Shown: positions 1-5,463, numbered from the stretch's first letter. The stretch is DNA of 6,583 nucleotides from J088 sp003695505 [NCBI: Candidatus Dadabacteria bacterium] (GCA_003695505.1 RFIY01000142.1:1-6583); one strand, 5' to 3'. Translations and numbers: made by a program. The notes: generated by a model from the sequence alone, not told the origin.

Positions 1-342
1 ATCGAGCGCGTACCCCGCCTGGATGAAACGACAGCGCTGGCCGTTTACCGCATTTTTCAGGAAGCCACCGCAAATGCGATGCGACACGCCAATGCGACGA
101 TACTGCAGGTCTTTCTGGGCGCATCGGACGCGGCGCTGATGCTGACCGTGCGGGACAATGGCGACGGTTTCGACCCGGCGCAACAGGATCCGGACAGCGG
201 CGTAGGTCTCGAGCTGATGCGCCAGCGCGCCCGTTCGATCGGCGCAACGCTCGAAATCGAAAGCGCGCCCGGGCGCGGGACGAACCTCGTCCTGACGGTT
301 CCGTTACCACCCACGGATCCCGCTCAAGGAGATTCACCGTGA
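1..342 (+). CDS. Sensor histidine kinase, NarL/HPK7-type (3' part only)
   Basis: This is the C-terminal 113 residues of a two-component sensor kinase; the 5' part lies outside the window. The reading frame is open from base 1 and ends with TGA at 340-342. It covers most of the HATPase_c domain: the N-box QEATANAMRHA (Asn at residue 25 of this fragment), the G1 box DNGDGFD (residues 52-58), the G2 segment GVGLELMRQRA (67-77) and the GRGT motif (91-94). The QEAxxNAxRHA form of the N-box is typical of the HisKA_3/NarL-type kinases that pair with LuxR-type regulators. The upstream phospho-accepting His, sensor domain and membrane segments are not visible, so the stimulus cannot be inferred. The gene overlaps the next one by 4 nt (GTGA), which points to translational coupling and a cognate pair. 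Confidence 0.93.
   Translation: MERVPRLDETTALAVYRIFQEATANAMRHANATILQVFLGASDAALMLTVRDNGDGFDPAQQDPDSGVGLELMRQRARSIGATLEIESAPGRGTNLVLTVPLPPTDPAQGDSP
326..331 (+). promoter_or_regulatory. Ribosome binding site for the response regulator
   Basis: AAGGAG lies inside the end of the kinase gene, 7 nt upstream of GTG at 339. It supports the GTG start over any internal ATG. Confidence 0.8.
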
Positions 343-1013
343 TTCGCGCGTTTCTGGTCGAAGATCACGAGCTGATGCGGCGTGGCCTCGAACTGATGTT
401 TGCCGGCATACCGGACATCGAGCTCACGGGTTGCGCCGGATCCGCAGCCAGTCTGATGTCGCTGCTGCCCGGTCTTGAACTGGATATCCTGCTGCTCGAT
501 CCAGGGCTTCCCGATGCAGATGGCCCCGAGCTGATACACAAGGTACACACACTGCGCCCCAACCTGCCCATCCTGATTCTGACGGCGCAGCCCGAAGACG
601 CGGCCGCCGCCCGCCTGTTCGATGCCGGTGCAAGTGGTTACGTCTCAAAAGCCGTCTCGCCGGAAACGCTGGCCCAGGCCGTTCGGCGCGTGGCAGGGGG
701 CAAGCGGTACGTCAGCCCGCAGCTCGCCGAGATCCTGATGCTGCGGACACGGAGCCGATCCGAACTTGACGCGTTGCCACCGCGTGAATACCAGGTACTC
801 TGCTACCTTGCCGACGGTCTACGCACCAATGACATCGCAGTCCGAATGGGCGTCACCCCGCAATCGGTCAGCACATGGCGACGGCGCCTGCTCGATCGCC
901 TCGGGCTGGAGTCGCCCGGGGAATTATACGTCTGGGCGGCCCAGCACCTCGACCCCGACGCTGATGCCGCGACGGACGGCGCGGTCAGGCAGCCAGCGAA
1001 TGAACCGCGGTAA
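339..1013 (+). CDS. NarL/FixJ-family response regulator (REC + LuxR-type HTH)
   Basis: A 224-residue cytoplasmic response regulator, presumably phosphorylated by the kinase encoded just upstream. The receiver domain spans about residues 2-120. The acidic pair is E8/D9 (LVEDHE), the likely phosphoacceptor is D54 (DILLLDPGLPDADG), and the switch residues are T82 (LILTAQ) and K104 (GYVSKAV). A LuxR-type DNA-binding domain follows at about 146-203 (LPPREYQVLCYLADGL... DIAVRMGVTPQSVSTW...). In the recognition helix, STWRRRL replaces the more common KTHR-like sequence, so target specificity may differ from well-studied NarL relatives. A polar tail of about 20 residues, rich in Asp and Ala, follows the HTH. 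The start is GTG, supported by the Shine-Dalgarno sequence and the 4-nt overlap with the kinase. Target genes are unknown. Confidence 0.95.
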   Translation: MIRAFLVEDHELMRRGLELMFAGIPDIELTGCAGSAASLMSLLPGLELDILLLDPGLPDADGPELIHKVHTLRPNLPILILTAQPEDAAAARLFDAGASGYVSKAVSPETLAQAVRRVAGGKRYVSPQLAEILMLRTRSRSELDALPPREYQVLCYLADGLRTNDIAVRMGVTPQSVSTWRRRLLDRLGLESPGELYVWAAQHLDPDADAATDGAVRQPANEPR

Positions 1014-1023
1014 TCAGGCCGCG
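1006..1023. other. Short hairpin spanning two abutting convergent stop codons
   Basis: CGCGG (1006-1010) and CCGCG (1019-1023) form a 5-bp GC stem with an 8-nt loop. The loop contains the regulator's TAA stop (1011-1013) and the convergent gene's TGA stop (complement of 1014-1016). There is no T-tract on either strand, so it is not a convincing intrinsic terminator. Confidence 0.3.
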
Positions 1024-1340
1024 AAGCTCTTGCCGCAACCGCATGTGCGTGTTGCGTTCGGATTGTTGAACGCAAACCCTGCGCCCTGCAGCGATTCGAC
1101 GTAGTCGACCTGCGTGCCCTGCAGATAGCGATAGCTGACCGGATCGACCAGTACCCGCACGCCTTCGCCCACTTCGATGACTTCATCGGTCTCGCGTGCC
1201 TTGTCGAAGGCCATATCGTATTGGAAACCGCTGCATCCACCCCCAACGACGCTGATCCGCAAACCCAGATCGGCATCATCGTGTTTTTGCAGGAGTTCGC
1301 CAATTTTTGCCGCCGCAGGTTCAGTAATTTCCAGGATCAT
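1014..1340 (-). CDS. erpA: A-type iron-sulfur carrier protein (ErpA/IscA family)
   Basis: A 108-residue HesB/IscA-family protein that would carry and deliver Fe-S clusters to apo-proteins in the cytoplasm. The three cluster-binding cysteines are present: C36 in GGGCSGFQY, and C100 and C102 in TCGCGKSF. The segments VDPVSYRYLQGTQVDY and FNNPNATRTCGCG follow E. coli ErpA more closely than IscA or SufA, so I call it erpA; assignment within the A-type family is less certain than the family itself. The length is normal (E. coli ErpA is 114 residues). The ATG at 1338-1340 is preceded on the minus strand by AGAGGA with about 9 nt spacing. There is no isc or suf operon beside it, as is usual for stand-alone erpA. 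Its stop codon directly abuts that of the convergent response regulator. Confidence 0.93.
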   Translation of the reverse strand: MILEITEPAAAKIGELLQKHDDADLGLRISVVGGGCSGFQYDMAFDKARETDEVIEVGEGVRVLVDPVSYRYLQGTQVDYVESLQGAGFAFNNPNATRTCGCGKSFAA

Positions 1341-1390
1341 GTTCGTTGGTCCTCTGTGTCGGGAGAATCGTCATTCCACCATAAATATTC

Positions 1391-1420
1391 AGAATAACGC
1401 ATATTTTGCGCTGGCGTCAA
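1391..1420 (-). promoter_or_regulatory. Candidate sigma-70 promoter of erpA
   Basis: On the minus strand TTGACG (complement of 1415-1420, 5 of 6 to consensus) is followed after 18 nt by TATTCT (complement of 1391-1396, 4 of 6). This predicts a start near 1384 and a leader of about 44 nt. The -35 overlaps the TGA stop of the dipeptidase gene (1417-1419), and the spacer is AT-rich compared with the surrounding coding DNA. I could not recognise an IscR operator here. Confidence 0.45.
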
Positions 1421-2550
1421 TGCCCGCGTACGAGTTCACCGTCGGAACTACAGGTCGCCCCCTCTTTCTGCAACTGACGTGCGACCGCCTCGACGCGATC
1501 GAAGACACGCAGCGCATTCTCGCCCCAGAGCTTGCGCAGATCTTCCTGGCTGTAGCCACGCTCCAGAAGCTTCTGCGTCAGCGCTGGCAGCGCGGCCGCG
1601 TCACGAAGCCCGCGCGGTGTCCAGATGAAACCATCGAAGTCGCTCCCGATGGCAACGGCATCCGGACCACCCTGCTGGTAGATGATGTCGATCAGGTCCG
1701 CCAGGTCGTCCATGCTCGCCCAGCGCTTCTGATTGATCCAGAACCCGGCGAAGATCGCGCCAATCACGCCACCCCGTGCGGCAACTGCGCGGATCTGGGC
1801 CTCACTCAGGTTGCGAAAGACGTCGAGCTGGTCGGCCGCTCCGGTGTGGCTGACGATCACCGGCGCGACGGAACGCTCCAGCACTTCTCGAAACGATGTC
1901 GGGTGCGTGTGGGCAATGTCGAGCACGATCCCGAGCCGGTTGGCCTCGCAGACGAGCCGCCTGCCCAGCGTCGACAATCCGGGCCTGTCCGGACTGCTGT
2001 CGGCGCTCGTCGCCGCGAATTCGTTGTTCGTGAAGTGGGCCAGCGTGACCGAGCGCACGCCAAGCCTGTACCAGCGTTCAAGGTGATCCAGCGATCCCCC
2101 CAGTTCGTGCGCGCCTTCGAGCGACATCCACGCGGCAATTTTGCCCTCGGACATCGCCTGCCGCCAGCCGGCGATGTCCTGGGGAATCGTGATCCTGTCC
2201 GGATAGCGACCGATAATCTCGCGTCGAATCCAGGCGACCTGACGATCGACGCTGGCAGCAGGGTCACCGCTTTTCGGATTGACGACGATACCGAACAGCA
2301 GACCGTTGACACCCGCCTCTTCGAGGCGGGGCAGATCGGTGTGCAACATCCACGGGAAAAACCAGCCTGGGCCGCGATGGCGCTCGCCGTAGTCATAGCC
2401 GACAAACCGCGCCACCATCGGGCTGTCGACATGCAGGTCGATCACCGTGAACTGGCGGTGCAAATCGGCGACGTCGGGCCGGATCGGGATGTTCTTCTGG
2501 CAACCCGCCGCGACGGCCAGGAGCACCACAATGGCTGTCCAGCGTTTCAT
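1417..2550 (-). CDS. Membrane dipeptidase, peptidase family M19 (predicted lipoprotein)
   Basis: A 377-residue homologue of renal-type dipeptidases, zinc enzymes that hydrolyse dipeptides and often tolerate a D-residue at the C-terminal position. The zinc-site residues expected for M19 are present: H40 and D42 in VIDLHVDSP, bridging E145 in SLEGAHEL, H214 in DIAHTHP, H235 in VIVSHTG and D304 in IGSDFDG. The N-terminus has a short basic region, a hydrophobic core and LAVAAGC at residues 11-17, a plausible lipobox with C17 lipidated. Lipidation would put the enzyme on the periplasmic side of the envelope. The C-terminal LWGENALRVFD is typical of the family. Its ATG overlaps the upstream queA stop in an ATGA arrangement and there is no good Shine-Dalgarno sequence, so translation probably depends on coupling. 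Substrate is unknown; cell-wall-derived or other D-containing dipeptides are an inference. Confidence 0.93.
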   Translation of the reverse strand: MKRWTAIVVLLAVAAGCQKNIPIRPDVADLHRQFTVIDLHVDSPMVARFVGYDYGERHRGPGWFFPWMLHTDLPRLEEAGVNGLLFGIVVNPKSGDPAASVDRQVAWIRREIIGRYPDRITIPQDIAGWRQAMSEGKIAAWMSLEGAHELGGSLDHLERWYRLGVRSVTLAHFTNNEFAATSADSSPDRPGLSTLGRRLVCEANRLGIVLDIAHTHPTSFREVLERSVAPVIVSHTGAADQLDVFRNLSEAQIRAVAARGGVIGAIFAGFWINQKRWASMDDLADLIDIIYQQGGPDAVAIGSDFDGFIWTPRGLRDAAALPALTQKLLERGYSQEDLRKLWGENALRVFDRVEAVARQLQKEGATCSSDGELVRGH

Positions 2551-3629
2551 GGCAATATCAGCATAGCATCGCCGTAGCTGTAGAAGCGGTAGCCGTCGTG
2601 GGCGATCGCCGCCTGATAGGCCTCAAGCATTCGCTCCGGCCCCAGCAGCGCCGCCACAAGCAGACGCAGCGTCGTGCCCGGCAGGTGGAAATTCGTCAGC
2701 AAACCCTCGACGATACGAAACGTATGACCTGGCCGAATCGTCAGATCCGCCAGTCCGTCGACGGCGACGCCACCGTCGCGCGCCCGCACGCCAAGTGCCT
2801 CCAGGGTCCGGGCCGCTGTCGTGCCGACCGCAATGACGCGGCGGCCCTGTTGCAGTGCCCTGGCGGTCTCCTCGGGAATCGATGCGCGCTCGGGAAGCAC
2901 TTCGACCTGTTCGACCTCTTTGGGCGTGACCTCGGTGAACGTTCCTGGCCCGACGTGCAGTGTGACCTCGGCAGCGGCAACGCCGGCGGTGGCCAGCCGT
3001 TCCAGCAGCTCAGGCGTAAAGTGCAGTCCGGCCGTCGGCGCGGCGATCGAACCGTTTTCGGACGCGTACACCGTCTGGTACCGACTGTAATCTTCATCCC
3101 GGACTTCGGCCAGCCCCTGTGCGCGCCGTCGCCGGCGGATATACGGCGGCAACGGCGGCGCGCCGTGCGCCTCCAGCCACGTTGCGATCGGTGGCCCGTC
3201 AACGACACGCAGTGTGGCGAATCGGCCGCCCCGTTCGACGACCTCGACTTCGAGGCCCTCGCCAAACAGCCGGAGCCCGCTGCGGAGCTTGCGGGTTCCA
3301 CCGAACACGCGCCAGAGCCCCGGTTCGACTTCTTCGACCCAGATCAGCTCGACGCGCCCACCGGTCGCCTTACGCAGCCACGTCAGTGCAGGTTGCACAC
3401 GCGACCGGTTGAACACGAGCAGGTCATTGGCATCGAGCAGTTCCGGCAGATCCGCGACGGTCTGGTGACGAATCCGCCCGCTGCCACGCTCGATCACGAG
3501 CAGGCGCGCCGCATCGCGTCGTTCTCCCGGTTCGTCGGCGATTCGGTCATCCGGAAGCGGCAGCATCAGCGCTTCGGTCAGCGGATCGATCCCGGTCACG
3601 CCCCGCAAGCCGTCAAGCGGTTCAATCAT
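2547..3629 (-). CDS. queA: S-adenosylmethionine:tRNA ribosyltransferase-isomerase (QueA family), divergent
   Basis: QueA transfers and rearranges the ribosyl group of SAM onto 7-aminomethyl-7-deazaguanine at the wobble position of tRNAs with GUN anticodons, giving epoxyqueuosine. Numbering from the chosen start (360 residues; E. coli QueA is 356), family segments are RIADEPGERRDAARLLV (29-45), DLLVFNRSRV (69-78), PPLPPYIRRR (157-166), AAPTAGLHF (196-204), TLHVGPGTF (223-231), AVGTTAARTLE (267-277), TNFHLPGTTLRLLV (312-325) and the C-terminal YRFYSYGDAM (347-356). The HxMHxE segment usually following TLHVGxGTF is replaced by EQVEVLPER (240-248), so both histidines are missing. I chose ATG at 3627-3629, which overlaps the SpoIID stop by 8 nt. 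An in-frame ATG at 3564-3566 would lose part of the usual N-terminus, and neither has a clear Shine-Dalgarno sequence. No tgt lies beside it. Confidence 0.88.
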   Translation of the reverse strand: MIEPLDGLRGVTGIDPLTEALMLPLPDDRIADEPGERRDAARLLVIERGSGRIRHQTVADLPELLDANDLLVFNRSRVQPALTWLRKATGGRVELIWVEEVEPGLWRVFGGTRKLRSGLRLFGEGLEVEVVERGGRFATLRVVDGPPIATWLEAHGAPPLPPYIRRRRRAQGLAEVRDEDYSRYQTVYASENGSIAAPTAGLHFTPELLERLATAGVAAAEVTLHVGPGTFTEVTPKEVEQVEVLPERASIPEETARALQQGRRVIAVGTTAARTLEALGVRARDGGVAVDGLADLTIRPGHTFRIVEGLLTNFHLPGTTLRLLVAALLGPERMLEAYQAAIAHDGYRFYSYGDAMLILP

Positions 3630-4689
3630 CGAGCTGAAGTCGGGGAAAATAGAACGCCAGAATCTCACGGTAATCGTGCCCGCGTTCGGCCATGACCTTC
3701 GCGCCAAACTGGCTCAGGCCAACCCCATGGCCGGAACCGCTGCCCTGAAACAACCACACGGGAGCCCCCTGCCGATCGCCGACGCGCACCTGGAACAACG
3801 TCGACTTCAGCTCGCGGGGGCCAACCGCACTGCGAAACTTCAGCCCCGACCACTCCTGTGTCGCGCCGGCTGCGGTTACCGCGATCCGGACGACGCGTCC
3901 CGAGGGGCCGCGTTCGAGAATCTCGATGGCATCGACCGGACCCGTCCCGAGCCGCGTCCCCAGCTCGGCGGGGGACAGCGAAAGGCTCCAGAAAAAATCG
4001 GGGCAGACATCGTCCCAGGTATCTTCGACCGTCGTCAGCCCCGCCACCGGCCGACCCCACACCTCGGCCGGGTCCGCGGTATGGCCGCCGGAACAGGAAT
4101 GGTAGAACACCTCGGCCAGCGCGCCGTCGCGTGTGCGCATCACCTCTCCCGCGGTACTTCGAATGAGTTGTACGATCCGGCGTGGAGGATGCTCCTGCCA
4201 GTGGAACACCTGGTCTTCGGTACCCGCGACCAGATCCCAAGGCGCCCCATTCTTGCGACGCTGCTCGATCCGCTTCAGCGCGAACGTGCGCGCGAGCACC
4301 GCCTGGGCGCGCAGCGCCTCGTCCGGCCAGTTCGGGTTCATCTCGTACGGTACGACCCCCGCCAGGTAGCGTTCGAGGTCCATCTCGAGCCGCACGACCC
4401 AACGCCCCTTGAGCCGTTCGACATCCGCGGGCAACGGAAACGTCAATCCGGCGCCGGTCGCCAGACCGTCTCCGCGCAATCTGACCGGCGCCGAGAGTCC
4501 CGACAGCGCCACCGTGCGTCCACTGCCGCGCTTGCCACTGCGATCGCGCCAGTGAAGCTCCGATTGCGCCCGGATCGACGATCCGACCGGCAGCGCAACG
4601 ACGACATCGCGCGCCATGGCGGCACGCGGGGCAAGACCAGCACACAGAACAAGACAGGCGGCGGCCAGAAGGCCGCCGCACCGCTGCAC
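3622..4689 (-). CDS. SpoIID/LytB-domain protein, secreted (peptidoglycan lytic enzyme or amidase enhancer)
   Basis: A 355-residue protein with a predicted signal peptide (QRCGG, hydrophobic core, RAAMA before RDVVV, cleavage near residue 26) and a SpoIID domain. In B. subtilis SpoIID cuts glycan strands stripped of stem peptides. Matching segments, numbered from the GTG start, are LERYLAGVVPYEMNPNWP (about 105-122; E116 fits the catalytic Glu position), EALRAQAVLARTFAL (124-138), YHSCSGGHTADPAEVWG (196-212, with C199 and H203 as possible metal ligands, plus C229) and GSGHGVGLSQFGA (318-330). The C-terminal YREILAFYFP also fits. The frame is open to 4785, but that part is antisense-free tRNA sequence translated as protein and cannot be the real start. 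GTG at 4687-4689 is the first candidate giving a complete signal peptide; ATG at 4615-4617 would remove it. No Shine-Dalgarno sequence precedes the GTG. It overlaps queA by 8 nt. Confidence 0.87.
   Translation of the reverse strand: MQRCGGLLAAACLVLCAGLAPRAAMARDVVVALPVGSSIRAQSELHWRDRSGKRGSGRTVALSGLSAPVRLRGDGLATGAGLTFPLPADVERLKGRWVVRLEMDLERYLAGVVPYEMNPNWPDEALRAQAVLARTFALKRIEQRRKNGAPWDLVAGTEDQVFHWQEHPPRRIVQLIRSTAGEVMRTRDGALAEVFYHSCSGGHTADPAEVWGRPVAGLTTVEDTWDDVCPDFFWSLSLSPAELGTRLGTGPVDAIEILERGPSGRVVRIAVTAAGATQEWSGLKFRSAVGPRELKSTLFQVRVGDRQGAPVWLFQGSGSGHGVGLSQFGAKVMAERGHDYREILAFYFPRLQLDD
4658..4679 (-). other. Perfect 9-bp hairpin just downstream of tRNA-Val, inside the SpoIID signal peptide region
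   Basis: GCGGCGGCC (4658-4666) and GGCCGCCGC (4671-4679) are exact reverse complements around a 4-nt loop, reading TTCT on the minus strand. Downstream on the minus strand is CTGTCTTGTTCTG, T-enriched but not a true U-run. The stem starts 13 nt after the mature tRNA 3' end. It could attenuate read-through from the tRNA, protect a processed 5' end, or be an accident of the Gly-Leu-Leu-Ala-Ala-Ala codons it encodes. Confidence 0.5.
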
Positions 4690-4691
4690 AA

Positions 4692-4763
4692 TGGGCGATA
4701 CTGGGATCGAACCAGTGACCCCTACCGTGTGAAGGTAGTGCTCTCCCGCTGAGCTAATCGCCC
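4692..4763 (-). tRNA. tRNA-Val (anticodon CAC)
   Basis: A full cloverleaf reads on the minus strand. The acceptor stem is GGGCGAT/ATCGCCC with discriminator A. The D arm is GCTC/GAGC with a 7-nt loop. The anticodon stem is CTACC/GGTAG with loop TTCACAC, giving anticodon CAC for the Val codon GTG. The variable loop is 5 nt, and the T arm is ACTGG/CCAGT with loop TTCGATC. The mature body is 72 nt. The bases after the discriminator are TTG, so the 3' CCA is not encoded and must be added by nucleotidyltransferase. The SpoIID gene starts 2 nt further on the same strand. The candidate promoter upstream of this tRNA is the only one I see for the whole cluster. Confidence 0.96.
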
Positions 4764-4778
4764 GGATGAATCCAGAAT

Positions 4779-4807
4779 ATGGCATCGGAAATCTTGCATG
4801 CTATTGT
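4779..4807 (+). promoter_or_regulatory. Candidate extended -10 promoter for the thioredoxin-fold gene
   Basis: On the plus strand ATGGCA (4779-4784, 4 of 6 to the -35 consensus) is followed after 17 nt by TATTGT (4802-4807), preceded by TGC as in extended -10 promoters. The predicted start near 4814 leaves a leader of about 24 nt that carries the Shine-Dalgarno sequence. The -10 overlaps the opposite-strand TACAAT by five bases. Confidence 0.4.
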
Positions 4808-4808
4808 A
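4803..4808 (-). promoter_or_regulatory. Candidate -10 element for tRNA-Val and the downstream gene cluster
   Basis: TACAAT on the minus strand matches the sigma-70 -10 consensus at 5 of 6 bases and would start transcription near 4796, about 33 nt before the mature tRNA 5' end. No good -35 hexamer is visible at 16-18 nt; that region coincides with the AAAGGAG Shine-Dalgarno sequence of the divergent gene. Confidence 0.45.
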
Positions 4809-4824
4809 CCGAAAAGGATCCGTG

Positions 4825-4831
4825 AAAGGAG
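4825..4831 (+). promoter_or_regulatory. Ribosome binding site for the thioredoxin-fold gene
   Basis: AAAGGAG lies 6 nt upstream of ATG at 4838, strong and well spaced, which fixes the start. Confidence 0.8.
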
Positions 4832-4837
4832 CGCTCG

Positions 4838-5398
4838 ATGGCATTGCTCGAATCCGCCCCCCATGCCGAGGACTTCTTGGCGCCCGACTTTCGACTGCGG
4901 GATGTGATCTGGGACAGGGATGTCAGCCGCGATGAAGTCGCCGGACCGCACGGAATGCTGGTCATGTTCATGTGCAATCACTGCCCCTACGTCCAGCGCA
5001 TCCTCGACGGAATCGTTGCCGTCGGTCGCGATTACCAGCAGTCGGGCGTCGGCATCGTCGCGATCAACCCGAACGATCCTGCGGTCGTGCCCGAGGACAG
5101 CCCGGAGCGGATGCGGCAGCTCGCACATGAAAAACGCTTCACGTTCCCGTATCTGTTCGACCCCAGCCAGGACACGGCGCGCGCCTACGGTGCGGTCTGC
5201 ACACCCGAGTTCATGCTGTTCGATCGTGACCTGCGCCTCGTCTGGCACGGCCAGTTCGATGACGCCCGCCCCGGAAATGACCGCCCGGTGACCGGCCGCG
5301 ACCTGCGCGCAGCCCTCGACGCACTTTGCCTGAATCGACCGATTCCGGAACCTCCGGCCCGGTCGGTTGGTTGCAGCATCAAGTGGCGTCCGGCCTGA
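4838..5398 (+). CDS. Thioredoxin-family / peroxiredoxin-like protein with CNHC motif
   Basis: A 186-residue cytoplasmic thioredoxin-fold protein with no signal peptide. It resembles the PRX-like group within the AhpC/TSA-thioredoxin superfamily. The likely redox site is C46-N-H-C49 in MFMCNHCPYV, following the beta strand GMLVMFM. Other group features are GVGIVAINPND (71-81), PEDSPERMRQLA (85-96), FPYLFDPSQDTARAYG (103-118), CTPEF with the expected cis-Pro at P123, GQFDDARPGNDRPVTG (138-153) and the C-terminal VGCSIKW (177-183) with C179. The family is widespread but its substrate is not established; thiol-disulfide exchange or peroxide reduction is likely from the fold. It is transcribed away from tRNA-Val, and the P450 gene follows 52 nt downstream on the same strand. 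No terminator is visible between them, although the P450 may have its own promoter. Confidence 0.92.
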   Translation: MALLESAPHAEDFLAPDFRLRDVIWDRDVSRDEVAGPHGMLVMFMCNHCPYVQRILDGIVAVGRDYQQSGVGIVAINPNDPAVVPEDSPERMRQLAHEKRFTFPYLFDPSQDTARAYGAVCTPEFMLFDRDLRLVWHGQFDDARPGNDRPVTGRDLRAALDALCLNRPIPEPPARSVGCSIKWRPA

Positions 5399-5413
5399 CG
5401 CAGTGCCCGATAG

Positions 5414-5442
5414 TTGCAGCCGAGCACCGCGGGGACTACACT
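5414..5442 (+). promoter_or_regulatory. Candidate promoter placing the P450 transcript start at its ATG
   Basis: TTGCAG (5414-5419, 3 of 6) and TACACT (5437-5442, 4 of 6) are separated by exactly 17 nt. The predicted start falls at 5449-5451, coinciding with ATG 5451. The lack of any Shine-Dalgarno sequence near that ATG fits a leaderless mRNA. Confidence 0.35.
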
Positions 5443-5463
5443 AACTAAGCATGCACTCAGTTA
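5442..5463. promoter_or_regulatory. Possible operator dyad over the P450 start
   Basis: TAACT (5442-5446) and AGTTA (5459-5463) form an inverted repeat with a 12-nt spacer, spanning the end of the candidate -10 and the start codon. The region is AT-richer than its surroundings. The half-sites are only 5 bp, so this could be chance. No regulator gene is in the window. Confidence 0.25.

Noticed and set aside
1341-1416. Intrinsic terminator between the dipeptidase gene and erpA
   Set aside because: I found no stem followed by a T-run in this 76-nt gap; only the candidate erpA promoter and ribosome binding site.
1177-2577. Long plus-strand open frame (466 codons) opposite erpA and the dipeptidase
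   Set aside because: It lies antisense to two genes with clear catalytic motifs; long antisense frames are expected in GC-rich DNA, and its translation shows no recognisable domain.
2598-3695. Plus-strand open frame (365 codons) opposite queA
   Set aside because: Antisense shadow of a well-supported gene, with low-complexity Arg/Gln-rich composition and no motif.
3630-3707. 26-residue N-terminal extension of QueA to 3707
   Set aside because: It would overlap SpoIID by more than 80 nt and has no counterpart in the family; ATG 3629 already gives normal length.
3676-4752. Plus-strand open frame (358 codons) opposite the SpoIID gene and tRNA
   Set aside because: Antisense shadow; it even runs through the tRNA, so it is not a real protein.
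4690-4785. N-terminal extension of the SpoIID frame up to ATG 4783-4785
   Set aside because: These codons are the tRNA-Val gene read as protein; the frame is open only by chance and gives no signal peptide at the N-terminus.
4796-5454. GCATGC occurring in both the tRNA/thioredoxin promoter region (4796-4801) and at the P450 start (5449-5454) as a shared operator
   Set aside because: A 6-base palindrome shared twice is too short to mean anything without conservation.
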